From: Pseudomonas sp. SID14000
GTDB lineage: Bacteria > Pseudomonadota > Gammaproteobacteria > Pseudomonadales > Pseudomonadaceae
Assembly: GCF_002165135.1 (NCBI RefSeq)
Contig: NZ_NFZQ01000016.1
Span: 39,767 to 103,766, forward strand
Length of the DNA stretch: 64,000 nucleotides
Reading direction: 5' to 3'
The position numbers and the translations under genes are program-made. Shown here piece by piece: positions 9,331-18,035 of this stretch; the stretch's first letter is position 1; the number at the start of each line of letters is the position of its first letter. The notes under the pieces are model-generated. The model was not told the origin of the DNA. It saw only the letters and a list, made by a program, of their open reading frames with translations, and ran no database searches.

Positions 9331-9351
9331 ATGAGAAACAGTATCTTTCAT
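9331..9351. promoter_or_regulatory. Candidate Fur box upstream of iutY
   Basis: The imperfect dyad ATGAGAAACAGTATCTTTCAT lies 40-60 bp upstream of the iutY start codon. It resembles the A/T-rich Fur operator. Iron repression of a siderophore regulator is expected. The match is moderate, so the call is tentative. Confidence 0.4.
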
Positions 9352-9424
9352 CTGACGGGAGACTTTCAACGTCGACGCGCATTTGCCACACTGCCCCTTC
9401 GCCCACTACGGCAAGGTCGCACCC

Positions 9425-9907
9425 ATGGTTGCCCGTCTGCACCGCTACGTCCGCCTGCTCCTGGTCCTGCTGCTGGCCTGCAGCCTGGGGGCCTGCGCGC
9501 TGTTCCAGGCACGCGACCCGGTCAATATCAGCGTGATCGGTATCGAACCGCTGCCCGGGCAGGAGCTGGAACTGCGCATGGCGGTGAAGATGCGGGTGCA
9601 AAATCCCAACGAGGCGCCGATCGACTACAACGGCATCGCCCTGAACCTGGAAGTGAACGGCCAGCCGCTGGCCGCCGGAGTCAGCGACCAGCAGGGGCAT
9701 ATTGGCCGTTATGGCGAAGCGGTGATCGTGGTGCCAGTGAGCATCACGGCGTTTGCCTTCCTGCGCCAGGCCTATGGGCTGGGCCAGGTGGATTCGCTGC
9801 AGGGCCTGCCCTATGTGCTGCGCGGCAAACTGGCCGGCGGGCTGCTGGGGACCGTGCGCTTTACCGACGAGGGCAAGCTGGACCTGCCAAAAGGCGCCAA
9901 CTGGTAA
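9425..9907 (+). CDS. LEA type 2 (WHy domain) lipoprotein
   Basis: This 160-residue protein has a lipoprotein signal ending in the lipobox LGAC with the lipidated cysteine at residue 24. The mature part reads VNISVIGIEPLPGQELELRM and RVQNPNEAPIDYNGIAL, typical of the LEA-2/WHy beta-sandwich found in many Pseudomonas outer-membrane lipoproteins. The ATG at 9425 follows AAGGT and is preferred over an upstream start, because the signal peptide begins there. It is divergent from iutY and has a convergent small gene after it. The family is linked to desiccation and stress in plants; the bacterial role is unclear. Confidence 0.8.
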   Translation: MVARLHRYVRLLLVLLLACSLGACALFQARDPVNISVIGIEPLPGQELELRMAVKMRVQNPNEAPIDYNGIALNLEVNGQPLAAGVSDQQGHIGRYGEAVIVVPVSITAFAFLRQAYGLGQVDSLQGLPYVLRGKLAGGLLGTVRFTDEGKLDLPKGANW

Positions 9908-9925
9908 GCGCCCGGAGGGGTGTGA

Positions 9926-10189
9926 TCAGCGGTTGGCGCTGGCCGCGGCCATCAGCTTGTTGACTTCGCTGCGCACCATGTTGGCGTATTCGGGCGGCGA
10001 CATGCCGTCCAGCTCGGCGCGCACCCACTCGGCCCATTTGCCTTTGCGCCGTGGTTTTTCGGCGATCAGCCGCGCCGCTTCGCCCTTGGCCTTGCCAAGG
10101 TTGTTCTGCCACAGCTCGAACAGCCGGGCCTTCTCTGCCTCGATCTGCGCCCGTTCCTCGAAGCTCATGTTGGCCAGATTGAAACTCAT
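9926..10189 (-). CDS. Small conserved cytosolic protein, function unknown
   Basis: This 87-residue protein starts MSFNLANMSFEERAQIEAEK. It is highly charged and helical in appearance, with an EKARLFELWQNNLGKAKGE stretch and no membrane segment. The ATG at 10189 is preceded by AGGT and is far better than the longer frame, which runs into non-coding sequence. It is convergent with the LEA-2 lipoprotein gene and divergent from the DUF883 gene. I recognise no family; coding is supported by composition and the start context. Confidence 0.6.
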   Translation of the reverse strand: MSFNLANMSFEERAQIEAEKARLFELWQNNLGKAKGEAARLIAEKPRRKGKWAEWVRAELDGMSPPEYANMVRSEVNKLMAAASANR

Positions 10190-10318
10190 GGAGGTACCTG
10201 CAGGTTTGAAAATGGCCGCTATCTTACACCCAGGTACCGCAACACCCCAAAGCCGCCGCAACTTTCCCGACGCGCCGGCATCCATTGTCCAGACCACACC
10301 ATCGACGAGGACGAGTTC

Positions 10319-10639
10319 ATGGCCCGGAAAAACGCCGCACTGGCCGACAGCGACCAGATCAAGGACCAGGTATTCAGCGAACTGCAGGCGCTGATCGAAG
10401 AATCGGAAAAGCTGCTGAATGACAGCGCCACCCTGGTGGGTGACGAGGCGGAAACCCTGCGCGCGCAGATAAGCCTCAAACTACGCCAGGCGCGCCATGC
10501 CGCCGACAAGGTGCGCAGCAAGGCGCAACCGGTGGTGGAGGCTACCCAGGACTACATCGGCGGCCACCCATGGCAGACCGTGGCCCTTTCTGCAGGCCTC
10601 GGGCTGGTGGTCGGCCTGTTGCTGGGCCGCCGTCACTGA
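10319..10639 (+). CDS. DUF883 / ElaB-YqjD-type inner-membrane protein
   Basis: This 106-residue protein has a long charged amphipathic helix (residues about 10-75) and one C-terminal membrane segment (WQTVALSAGLGLVVGLLLG) ending in GRRH. This is the standard layout of the DUF883 family. E. coli members (YqjD, ElaB) are anchored in the inner membrane by this tail and bind ribosomes in stationary phase. Start ATG 10319 follows GACGAGGACGAGTTC. It stands alone between oppositely oriented genes. Confidence 0.85.
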   Translation: MARKNAALADSDQIKDQVFSELQALIEESEKLLNDSATLVGDEAETLRAQISLKLRQARHAADKVRSKAQPVVEATQDYIGGHPWQTVALSAGLGLVVGLLLGRRH

Positions 10640-10661
10640 CGCCTGGGCCGCCTGGTGCGAG

Positions 10662-11279
10662 TCAGGCGGCCTGCGCCAGCGGAATACCACTGTGGAAGCG
10701 CAGCTCCTGGTCCGGTGACTGGATCAGCTCCACCTCCGCTGCGCGCACCAATTCCACTCGGCGAGCGATGTCTGCCTCATCGCCGTAGTTGTGCGCCAGT
10801 TTCAGGTAACCCTGGTAGTGGCGCGCTTCGCTCTTCAGCAGGCCGTGGTAGAAGCGGCCCAGTTCCTCATCCAGGTGCGGTACCAGCGCGGCAAAGCGCT
10901 CGCAGCTGCGCGCCTCGATGAACGCCCCCACCACCAGCGTATCCACCAGCTTGACCGGCTCGTGGGCGCGCACCAGGCGCCGCAACCCCGACGCATAACG
11001 CCCCGCCGACACCGGGCGCAGTGGCACGCCGCGGCGCTTCATCAGGCGCAGCACCTGCTCGTGGTGCACCAGCTCCTCGCGGGCCAGGCGCGACATCATG
11101 TTGATCAGGTCGAGGTGGGTGTTGTACTTGGCGATCAGGCTCAGGGCGGTGCTGGCAGCCTTGAATTCGCAGTTCTTGTGGTCGATCAGCAGGGTTTCCT
11201 GGTCGGCGAGCGCCGCTTCGATCCAGGCATCTGGCGTCGGGCAACCAAGAAAGGCGTCGATTTCGGGGATCAGGGACAT
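10662..11279 (-). CDS. miaE: tRNA 2-methylthio-N6-isopentenyladenosine hydroxylase MiaE
   Basis: This 205-residue protein is a ferritin-like non-haem di-iron monooxygenase. It hydroxylates ms2i6A37 in tRNAs reading U-starting codons, using molecular oxygen. Helical motifs bearing the iron ligands are visible: HKNCEFKAAST (Glu38), LAREELVHHEQV (Glu68/69, His72), GAFIEARSCERF and SEARHYQGYLKL. The length matches the family. It is divergent from the universal stress protein gene, and a perfect ANR/FNR box lies between the two. That is suggestive because MiaE activity depends on oxygen. Confidence 0.92.
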   Translation of the reverse strand: MSLIPEIDAFLGCPTPDAWIEAALADQETLLIDHKNCEFKAASTALSLIAKYNTHLDLINMMSRLAREELVHHEQVLRLMKRRGVPLRPVSAGRYASGLRRLVRAHEPVKLVDTLVVGAFIEARSCERFAALVPHLDEELGRFYHGLLKSEARHYQGYLKLAHNYGDEADIARRVELVRAAEVELIQSPDQELRFHSGIPLAQAA

Positions 11280-11352
11280 AAGCGTGCAACCACACAGAAC
11301 AGGCAGAGCCGGCGATTATACCGGCGGCGGCGGGCGGCGCCAGTGACTATGC

Positions 11353-11366
11353 TTGATGTACATCAA
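11353..11366. promoter_or_regulatory. ANR/FNR box with class II promoter for the universal stress gene
   Basis: TTGATGTACATCAA is a perfect match to the ANR/FNR consensus TTGAT-N4-ATCAA. A -10 hexamer TATAGT lies at 11390-11395. This puts the predicted start near 11402 and the box centre at about -42, the normal spacing for activation by low oxygen. Confidence 0.85.
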
Positions 11367-11434
11367 GCGCCAGCGGGGGACGCGCCGACTATAGTCAGGC
11401 ATTGGTCGCCACCTTATGAAGGGAGTTAACGCCC

Positions 11435-12298
11435 ATGCAAGCCGTCCGCAGCATCCTCGTCGTGCTCGACCCCGAGCACGCCCACAGCCGGGCACTGACC
11501 CGGGCCAAGCTGATCGCCGGCCTCACCGGTGCACGCCTGCACCTGCTGATGTGCGACAAAAGGCATGACCACAGCGCACTGCTGAGCCTGCTGAGCAGCC
11601 AGTTGCATGATGACGGGTACGACAGCGTCACCCATGAAGAGGCCTGGCGCGACAACCTGCACGACACCATCATCTACGTGCAGCAGGCCGAGGGCTGCGA
11701 GCTGGTGATCAAGGAGCACCGCCCGGACAACCCGCTGAAAAAGGCCCTGCTCACCCCCAGCGACTGGAAGCTGCTACGCCAGTGCCCGTGTGCCGTGCTG
11801 ATGGTCAAGAGCGAGCGGCCGTGGACCGGGGGCAAGATCCTGGCAGCGGTAGACGTGGGCAACCAGGACGAGGACCACCGCCGCCTGCATGCCAGCATCA
11901 TCGACCATGGCTATGCCATTGCCGGGCTGGCCAAGGGCGAGTTGCATGTCATCAGCGCGCATCCGTCACCGATGCTGTCGGCGTCGGACCCGGTGTACCA
12001 GCTGAGCGAAACCATCGAGAAGCGCTACCGCGAGGCTTGCAAAGCGTTCCAGGCCGAGTACGGCATCAGCGACGAGTGCCTGCATGTGGCCGAAGGGCCG
12101 GCTGATGTACTGATCCCGTATACCGAGCAGAAGCTCGATGCGGTGGTGACAGTGATCGGCACCGTGTGCCGCACGGGGATTTCCGGGGCGTTGATTGGCA
12201 ATACCTCGGAAGTGGTACTGGATTCGCTGGAAGGCGATGTGCTGGTGCTCAAGAGCGAGGAGGCAATTGCCCACCAGGCGGAATTGGCCCGCGGCTGA
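11435..12298 (+). CDS. Universal stress protein with two tandem Usp domains
   Basis: This 287-residue cytosolic protein has two Usp folds. The first runs from ILVVLDPEHAHSRALTRAKL; the second begins ILAAVDVGNQDEDHRR and ends with the ATP-binding-like GTVCRTGISGALIGNTSEVVL, a G-2X-G-9X-G(S/T)-type segment. This is like UspE-type proteins. Expression is probably induced at low oxygen through the ANR box at 11353-11366. In pseudomonads several Usp proteins are ANR-controlled and help anaerobic survival. AAGGGAG about 11 nt before the ATG supports the start. Confidence 0.88.
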   Translation: MQAVRSILVVLDPEHAHSRALTRAKLIAGLTGARLHLLMCDKRHDHSALLSLLSSQLHDDGYDSVTHEEAWRDNLHDTIIYVQQAEGCELVIKEHRPDNPLKKALLTPSDWKLLRQCPCAVLMVKSERPWTGGKILAAVDVGNQDEDHRRLHASIIDHGYAIAGLAKGELHVISAHPSPMLSASDPVYQLSETIEKRYREACKAFQAEYGISDECLHVAEGPADVLIPYTEQKLDAVVTVIGTVCRTGISGALIGNTSEVVLDSLEGDVLVLKSEEAIAHQAELARG

Positions 12299-12345
12299 AT
12301 TTGCCTTCCTCAGGAGGACACATGATTCCTTGAAATTGCAGGGCC

Positions 12346-12422
12346 CCTGTGGGAGCGGGTTTACCCGCGAAAGCGGCGGTGAGTCCAAGGACGCATTCGC
12401 GGGTAAACCCGCTCCCACAAGG
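12346..12422. repeat. REP-type inverted repeat
   Basis: Arms CCTGTGGGAGCGGGTTTACC and the complement GGTAAACCCGCTCCCACAAG flank a short loop between convergent usp and fdsD genes. It is the classic P. putida REP unit. Confidence 0.9.
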
Positions 12423-12440
12423 TTTTCTTACCGGAATTCT

Positions 12441-12644
12441 CTAGACCAACGCCTCCCGCACCTTCGGGTCCAGGCCCTCCCCTGCATTGGCCTCGGCCCA
12501 TTGCGCCAGCTGCTGGCGCATTGCCGGCGTCCAGAAGTTCTGCAGATGCTGCCGTACCCCTTGCACCGCCAGCGCCCGGTCTGGCTCGCTGTCGAAGTAA
12601 TGGGCAATCTGGTTGGCCATCTTGACCAGGTTTTCGGTGCTCAT
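12441..12644 (-). CDS. fdsD: NAD-dependent formate dehydrogenase, delta subunit
   Basis: This 67-residue protein (MSTENLVKMANQIAHYF...) matches the small FdsD subunit that ends fds operons. It starts inside the stop of fdsA (ATGA overlap at 12641-12644), implying translational coupling. FdsD is needed for assembly or activity of the soluble molybdenum formate dehydrogenase and probably works with an FdhD-type sulfurase. It is the last gene of the operon, followed by a REP unit. Confidence 0.88.
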   Translation of the reverse strand: MSTENLVKMANQIAHYFDSEPDRALAVQGVRQHLQNFWTPAMRQQLAQWAEANAGEGLDPKVREALV

Positions 12645-15532
12645 CGGCGCACCTCGGCTTTCTCCGTCTTCTCCGCTTTACGGCGCTCCTTCAGCAGCCG
12701 CCGCTGTTCATCACTGAAGTCCTGATAGCGCTTCTGCCACTGCGAAGGCTGGAACACCTTCACCACCTCCACCGCGGTCACCTTGTACTCGGGGCAGTTG
12801 GTAGCCCAGTCAGAGTTGTCGGTGGTAATCACGTTGGCCCCAGACTCGGGGAAGTGGAACGTGGTGTACACCACCCCCGGCGCCACCCGCGTGCTTACTT
12901 TGGCGCGCAACACCGTCTGCCCGGCGCGGCTGCCGATGCCGACCCAGTCGCCATCCTGGATGCCACGGCTTTCGGCGTCGGTCGGGTGGATTTCCAGGCG
13001 GTCGGCGTCATGCCAGGCGACGTTGCCGGTGCGCCGGGTCTGGGCGCCGACGTTGTACTGGCTGAGGATGCGCCCGGTGGTCAGCAGCAGCGGGTAGCGG
13101 GTGTTGACCTTCTCGTCGGTGGGCACGTAGCCGGTGAGCATAAAGCGCCCCTTGCCGCGCACGAACTGGTCGATATGCATGGTCGGCGTGCCATCCGGCG
13201 CGGCGTCGTTGCACGGCCACTGCAGGCTGCCGTGGCGGTCGATCTCGGCATAGCTGACGCGGTGGAATGTGGGCGTCAGGCGGGCGATCTCGTCCATGAT
13301 CTCGGACGGGTGGCGGTAGTTCATCGGGTAGCCCAGGGCATTGGCCAGGGCCACGGTCGCCTCCCAGTCGGCCTTGCCGGCCAGCGGTTCCATGACCTTG
13401 CGCACCCGCGAAATGCGCCGCTCGGCATTGGTGAAAGTGCCGTCCTTCTCCAGGAACGAGCTGCCCGGCAGGAACACATGGGCGAACTTGGCCGTTTCGT
13501 TGAGGAAGATGTCTTGCACCACCACGCACTCCATGGCCAGCAGGGCCGCGGTGACGTGCTGGGTGTTGGGGTCGCTCTGGGCAATGTCTTCGCCCTGGCA
13601 GTACAGAGCCTTGAAGCTGCCGTCCAGCGCCGCCTCGAACATGTTGGGGATGCGCAGGCCTGGGTCCGGCTGCAGGGTCACGCCCCAGGCGCGCTCGAAC
13701 TCGGCGCGCACAACTTCGTTGGAAATGTGCCGGTAGCCGGGCAGTTCGTGGGGGAACGACCCCATGTCGCACGAGCCTTGCACGTTGTTCTGCCCGCGCA
13801 GCGGGTTCACCCCTACCCCTTCACGGCCGATGTTGCCGGTGGCCATGGCCAGGTTGGCGATGCCCATCACCGCGGTACTGCCCTGGCTATGCTCGGTCAC
13901 GCCCAGGCCGTAGTAGATCGCCGCGTTGCCGCCGGTGGCATACAGGCGGGCGGCGGCGCGGATCTGCTCGGCAGGTACGCCACAGACAGGGCCAAGCACT
14001 TCGGGGGCGTTTTCCGCCTGGCTGACGAAGTCGCGCCAGCGGGCGAAATCCGCGGTTTCGCAACGGGCATCGATGAAACGCTGGGCCAGCAAGCCTTCAG
14101 TGACAATCACGTGGGCCAGCGCGTTGAGCATGGCCACGTTGGTGCCCGGGCGCAGTTGCAGGTGCAACTCGGCGCGGGCGTGCGGCGAGTCGACCAGGTC
14201 GATGCGCCGGGGGTCGATCACGATCAGCCGCGCGCCCTGGCGCAGGCGGCGCTTGAGCTGCGAACCGAATACCGGGTGAGCATCGGTGGGGTTGGCGCCG
14301 ATCACCAGCACCACGTCGGCCTGCATCACCGAGTCGAAGCTTTGCGTACCGGCCGACTCACCCAGGGTCTGCTTCAGGCCATAGCCGGTGGGCGAATGGC
14401 ATACCCGTGCGCAGGTGTCGACGTTGTTGTTGCCGAACGCCGTGCGCACCAGTTTCTGCACCAGGTAGGCTTCTTCGTTGGTACAGCGGCTGGAAGTGAT
14501 GCCGCCGATGGAATCGCGACCGTACTTGAGCTGGATGCGGCGGAACTCGCTGGCGGCATAGGTCACCGCCTCGTCCCAGCTGACTTCCTGCCACGGATCT
14601 TCCAGGCGCTTGCGGATCATCGGCTTGGTGATGCGGTCCGGGTGGGTGGCGTAGCCCCAGGCGAAGCGGCCCTTGACGCAGGCGTGGCCGTGGTTGGCGC
14701 CACCGTTCTTGTCTGGGACCATGCGCACCAGCTGGTCGCCCTTCATTTCGGCGCGGAACGAGCAGCCCACGCCGCAATAGGCGCAGGTGGTGATGACCGC
14801 ACGCTCTGGCTGGCCCAGCTGCACCAGGCTCTTTTCGGTCAGGGTCGCGGTCGGGCAGGCCTGCACGCAGGCACCGCACGACACGCACTCGGAGGCGAGG
14901 AAGTTTTCACCGCCCGCCGCCGCCACCCGCGACTCGAAGCCGCGCCCGGTAATGGTCAGGGCGAAGGTGCCCTGGATGTCCTCGCAGGCGCGCACGCATC
15001 GGCTGCAGACGATGCACTTGCTCGGCTCGTAGTCAAAATACGGGTTGGATACGTCCTTTTTCTCGGTCAGGTGGTTGGCGCCGTCGTAGCCGTAGCGCAC
15101 CTCGCGCAGGCCCACCTGGCCGGCCACGGTCTGCAGCTCGCAGTTGCCGTTGGCCGAACAGGTCAGGCAGTCCAGCGGGTGGTCAGAGATGTAAAGCTCC
15201 ATCACGTTGCGGCGCAGGCCGGCCAGGCGCGGCGTTTCGGTATGCACCACCATGCCTTCGCTGACCGGGGTGGTGCAGGAGGCCGGGTAGCCGCGCATGC
15301 CTTCGATTTCCACCATGCACATGCGACACGAGCCGAAGGCTTCGAGGCTGTCGGTGGCGCACAGTTTGGGGATGCTGGTCCCGAGCATGGCTGCAGCACG
15401 CATCACCGAGGTACCGGCGGGCACAGTGATGGCACGGCCATCGATGCTCAGGCTGACCTGTACCTCGCTGTCACGGGCCGGGGTGCCGAGGTCGCTGCTT
15501 TTATCAGAAGCGGGGTCGAAGAAATTGATCAC
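12641..15532 (-). CDS. fdsA: NAD-dependent formate dehydrogenase, alpha (molybdenum) subunit
   Basis: This is a large catalytic subunit of 963 residues. In order it has an N-terminal [2Fe-2S] ferredoxin domain (GSCRMCMVEIEG), a His-Cys cluster segment and two [4Fe-4S] motifs (CIVCSRCVRAC, CVSCGACVQAC). The molybdopterin oxidoreductase domain with its own cluster (CAYCGVGC) follows. The metal-binding residue is a cysteine in ARVCHSPTGYG, so no selenocysteine is needed. It oxidises formate to CO2 and passes electrons through FdsB/FdsG to NAD+. I chose the GTG at 15532 because it overlaps the fdsB stop (GTGA). The open frame continues upstream but without family sequence. Confidence 0.93.
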   Translation of the reverse strand: MINFFDPASDKSSDLGTPARDSEVQVSLSIDGRAITVPAGTSVMRAAAMLGTSIPKLCATDSLEAFGSCRMCMVEIEGMRGYPASCTTPVSEGMVVHTETPRLAGLRRNVMELYISDHPLDCLTCSANGNCELQTVAGQVGLREVRYGYDGANHLTEKKDVSNPYFDYEPSKCIVCSRCVRACEDIQGTFALTITGRGFESRVAAAGGENFLASECVSCGACVQACPTATLTEKSLVQLGQPERAVITTCAYCGVGCSFRAEMKGDQLVRMVPDKNGGANHGHACVKGRFAWGYATHPDRITKPMIRKRLEDPWQEVSWDEAVTYAASEFRRIQLKYGRDSIGGITSSRCTNEEAYLVQKLVRTAFGNNNVDTCARVCHSPTGYGLKQTLGESAGTQSFDSVMQADVVLVIGANPTDAHPVFGSQLKRRLRQGARLIVIDPRRIDLVDSPHARAELHLQLRPGTNVAMLNALAHVIVTEGLLAQRFIDARCETADFARWRDFVSQAENAPEVLGPVCGVPAEQIRAAARLYATGGNAAIYYGLGVTEHSQGSTAVMGIANLAMATGNIGREGVGVNPLRGQNNVQGSCDMGSFPHELPGYRHISNEVVRAEFERAWGVTLQPDPGLRIPNMFEAALDGSFKALYCQGEDIAQSDPNTQHVTAALLAMECVVVQDIFLNETAKFAHVFLPGSSFLEKDGTFTNAERRISRVRKVMEPLAGKADWEATVALANALGYPMNYRHPSEIMDEIARLTPTFHRVSYAEIDRHGSLQWPCNDAAPDGTPTMHIDQFVRGKGRFMLTGYVPTDEKVNTRYPLLLTTGRILSQYNVGAQTRRTGNVAWHDADRLEIHPTDAESRGIQDGDWVGIGSRAGQTVLRAKVSTRVAPGVVYTTFHFPESGANVITTDNSDWATNCPEYKVTAVEVVKVFQPSQWQKRYQDFSDEQRRLLKERRKAEKTEKAEVRR

Positions 15533-17097
15533 TGTGCGGCCTCCGTAGGGGTCAGCCCGAAATCGGCGGGGAAGTACTTCAGGGCGCTGGCCACCGGATA
15601 AGCGGTCATGCCGCCCATGGCACACAGCGAGCCGTATTGCATGGTGTCGCACAGGTCACGCAACAACAGGGCCTGGTCATGCCGCTCGGTCATGTCGCTG
15701 GTGGCGATCAGCCGGTCGACCACTTCCATGCCCCGGGTCGAGCCGATGCGGCACGGGGTGCACTTGCCGCAGGACTCTTCGGCACAGAACTGCAAGGCGA
15801 AGCGCGCCATGCTGGCCATGTTAAGGGTGTCGTCGGCCACTACCACACCACCATGGCCGAGCATCGCCCCCATGGCGGCGAAGGCTTCATAGTCCAGCGG
15901 CGTGTCGAAGTGGCTGGGCGGTACCCAGGCACCGAGCGGACCACCAACCTGCGCGGCCTTCAGCGGCCGGCCACTGGCCGTGCCGCCGCCATAGCCTTCC
16001 ACCAGCTCGCGCAGGGTCAGGCCAAAGGCGCGTTCCACCAGGCCGCCCTGGCGGATGTTGCCAGCCAGCTGGAACGGCATGGTGCCCAGCGAGCGGCCCA
16101 TGCCGAAGTCGCGATAGAACGCCGCGCCCTTGGCCATGATGATGGGTACCGAGGCCAGGGTGAGCACGTTGTGCACCAGTGTCGGCAAGCCGAACAGCCC
16201 CTGCAGCGCGGGCAGCGGTGGCTTGGCGCGGACGATGCCGCGCTTGCCTTCGATGGATTCGAGCAGCGCGGTTTCTTCGCCGCAGATATAGGCGCCGGCG
16301 CCGACCCGCACTTCCAGGTCGAAGGCCTGGCCGCAGCCGGCCACGTCGCTGCCGAGGTAGCCGGCGTCACGGGCGATGGCGAGGGCCTGGTCGAGCACGC
16401 GGATGGCGTCGGGGTATTCCGAGCGCACATAGATGTAGCCCTTGTCGGCACCCACGGCGAGGCCGGCAATGATCATGCCTTCGATCAGCAGGAACGGGTC
16501 GCCTTCCATCAGCATGCGGTCGGCGAAGGTACCGGAGTCGCCTTCATCGGCGTTGCACACCACGTACTTCTGCCCTGCCCCGGCGTCACGCACGGTGCGC
16601 CATTTGATGCCGGCCGGGAACGCCGCACCGCCGCGGCCGCGCAAGCCGGAATCGAGCACGGCGGCGACCACCTCGGCACCCTCCAGGGCCACGGCCGCTT
16701 CAAGGCCGGCGAAACCGCCATGGGCACGGTAGTCGTCCAGCGACAATGGGCGGGTGATGCCGGCGCGGGCGAACAGCAGGCGCTGCTGGGTCTTGAGGTA
16801 GGGGATGTCCTCGACCGGCCCCAGGGCCAGCGAGTGGCCGCCGGGTTCACCGGGCTCGCCGGTCAAGGCGTCGAGCAAGGACGGCACGTCTTCCGGGGTG
16901 ACCGGGCCGAAACCCAGGCGCCCTTGCGCGCTGTCGCACTCCAGCAGCGGCTCGAGCCAGTACAACCCACGGGAGCTGGTGCGCTGAATGTCCAGCGGCA
17001 GCTGGCGGCGCTCGGCCTCACGCTGCAAGGCATCGGCGACCTGGTCGGCGCCCACGGCACGGGCGACCGAATCGCAGGGTATATACAGCTTCAGCAT
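15529..17097 (-). CDS. fdsB: NAD-dependent formate dehydrogenase, beta (NuoF-like) subunit
   Basis: This 522-residue diaphorase subunit has an N-terminal thioredoxin-like ferredoxin region (about 1-110). The NuoF-like part follows, with the FMN/NADH site (GLRGRGGAAFPAGIKW, then VCNADEGDSGTFADR) and a C-terminal [4Fe-4S] motif (CAEESCGKCTPCR). It accepts electrons from FdsA and reduces NAD+. It overlaps fdsG by 7 nt and fdsA by 4 nt, showing a tightly coupled operon. The length is normal for FdsB. Confidence 0.93.
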   Translation of the reverse strand: MLKLYIPCDSVARAVGADQVADALQREAERRQLPLDIQRTSSRGLYWLEPLLECDSAQGRLGFGPVTPEDVPSLLDALTGEPGEPGGHSLALGPVEDIPYLKTQQRLLFARAGITRPLSLDDYRAHGGFAGLEAAVALEGAEVVAAVLDSGLRGRGGAAFPAGIKWRTVRDAGAGQKYVVCNADEGDSGTFADRMLMEGDPFLLIEGMIIAGLAVGADKGYIYVRSEYPDAIRVLDQALAIARDAGYLGSDVAGCGQAFDLEVRVGAGAYICGEETALLESIEGKRGIVRAKPPLPALQGLFGLPTLVHNVLTLASVPIIMAKGAAFYRDFGMGRSLGTMPFQLAGNIRQGGLVERAFGLTLRELVEGYGGGTASGRPLKAAQVGGPLGAWVPPSHFDTPLDYEAFAAMGAMLGHGGVVVADDTLNMASMARFALQFCAEESCGKCTPCRIGSTRGMEVVDRLIATSDMTERHDQALLLRDLCDTMQYGSLCAMGGMTAYPVASALKYFPADFGLTPTEAAQ

Positions 17098-17573
17098 GCT
17101 GCGTCCTCCCGGCAGGCGTTGACCAGTGCGCGCAGGCGCTCAGGGGTAAGGCGCGCATGCACCTGGCCATCCAGTTCCAGCGCTGGCGAGCAGGCACAGG
17201 CACCCAGGCAGTACACCGGGCGCAGGCTGATGGCGCCGTCGGCGCTGGTGCCGTGGTCGTCCAGCGCCAGCTGTTCGCGCAGTTGCGCGGCCAGCGCCTC
17301 GGCGCCCCGGCTCTGGCACGACTCGGCGCGGCACAGGCGCAGGGTGTGGCGCGCCGGTGGCGTGGTGCGGAAATCGTGGTAGAAGCTGATTACCCCGCGC
17401 ACCTCGGCCAGGCTGAGGTTCAGGGCATGGGCAGTTTCGGCGACAGCGGCATCGGGGATGTAGCCGATGTCGTGCTGGATGGCATGCAGGATCGGCAAAA
17501 GGGCGCCGGGGGTGTCCTTGTCACGGGCCAGAATGCGGTGGATCACAGGCAGGTGGAGCGTTTCATCAGGCAT
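17091..17573 (-). CDS. fdsG: NAD-dependent formate dehydrogenase, gamma (NuoE-like) subunit
   Basis: This 160-residue protein is a NuoE-type thioredoxin-fold [2Fe-2S] subunit. The cluster cysteines are C81 and C86 (LCRAESC) and C122 and C126 (YCLGAC). It is the first gene of the fdsGBAD operon. The start is the ATG at 17573, preceded by GAGG; the frame remains open upstream but with unrelated sequence. The complex is cytosolic and couples formate oxidation to NADH formation, which may serve formaldehyde or formate detoxification and energy supply. Confidence 0.92.
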   Translation of the reverse strand: MPDETLHLPVIHRILARDKDTPGALLPILHAIQHDIGYIPDAAVAETAHALNLSLAEVRGVISFYHDFRTTPPARHTLRLCRAESCQSRGAEALAAQLREQLALDDHGTSADGAISLRPVYCLGACACSPALELDGQVHARLTPERLRALVNACREDAAC

Positions 17574-17836
17574 ACAGCGGACCTCGGCATCACGGACCCT
17601 GCCTGAATTGTTGTGAGGGCAGGTATCCGGCGTGTTCTGCTGCGGCGCGCCGGCCACGTCACGGTTGCGTGGTGCCAGCGGCCTCCTTGCCTACGGCCGC
17701 ACGTCTGCGCGCGCTGGTACGAAGGCATCCTGCAAGCATGGCACTTGTGGCGTCGAGGGGTTGTGTGCGAACGACCAGGCGCATCCTGAAACCGACGCGG
17801 GCTGTTTCTGGCCTTACTCTGCTGCGCTGTCGCTGA
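17574..17836. other. Upstream region of fds operon, no gene seen
   Basis: This should hold the fdsG promoter. I looked for a sigma-54 motif and an ANR box and found none convincing. Short open frames here lack any family resemblance. Confidence 0.5.
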
Positions 17837-17954
17837 GAACTGAATTCGCAAGCGGCCCGCGTAACCTGTGGGAGCGGCTTTAGCCGCGAAGAATCCAACG
17901 CGGTGCATGGCACCGGCTACGCCGGTGTTCGCGGCTAAAGCCGCTCCCACAGGG
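17837..17954. repeat. Long REP copy, left member of an inverted pair
   Basis: The unit contains CCTGTGGGAGCGGCTTTAGC and its complement around a loop with GCGGTGCATGGCACCGGC. The unit plus about 28 bp of flank (GAATTCGCAAGCGGCCCGCG) reappears inverted at 18982-19095. Confidence 0.8.
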
Positions 17955-18035
17955 TCCCTGCCAATTCAATGAGTTATGTGCAGCCCCATGAATGCATGGT
18001 ATGCGCAAGGCTTCAAGGCTGCACGGCTTTGTCGA

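Noticed and set aside
12854..15601. A 915-codon open frame on the plus strand opposite fdsA
   Set aside because: It mirrors the GC-rich fdsA gene on the other strand, has no domain, and its residues are the low-information Arg/Ala/Gly/Val/His mix typical of antisense frames.
15637..17382. A 581-codon plus-strand frame opposite fdsB and fdsG
   Set aside because: Antisense shadow of well-identified NuoF/NuoE-like genes; no family features.
17740..17780. Possible sigma-54 promoter upstream of fdsG (GGCAC near TTGC)
   Set aside because: The GG and GC pairs are not 12 bp apart on either strand.
17632..17883. An 83-codon frame (MFCCGAPATSRL...) between fdsG and the REP unit
   Set aside because: No ribosome site, no family resemblance, and it runs into the REP arm.
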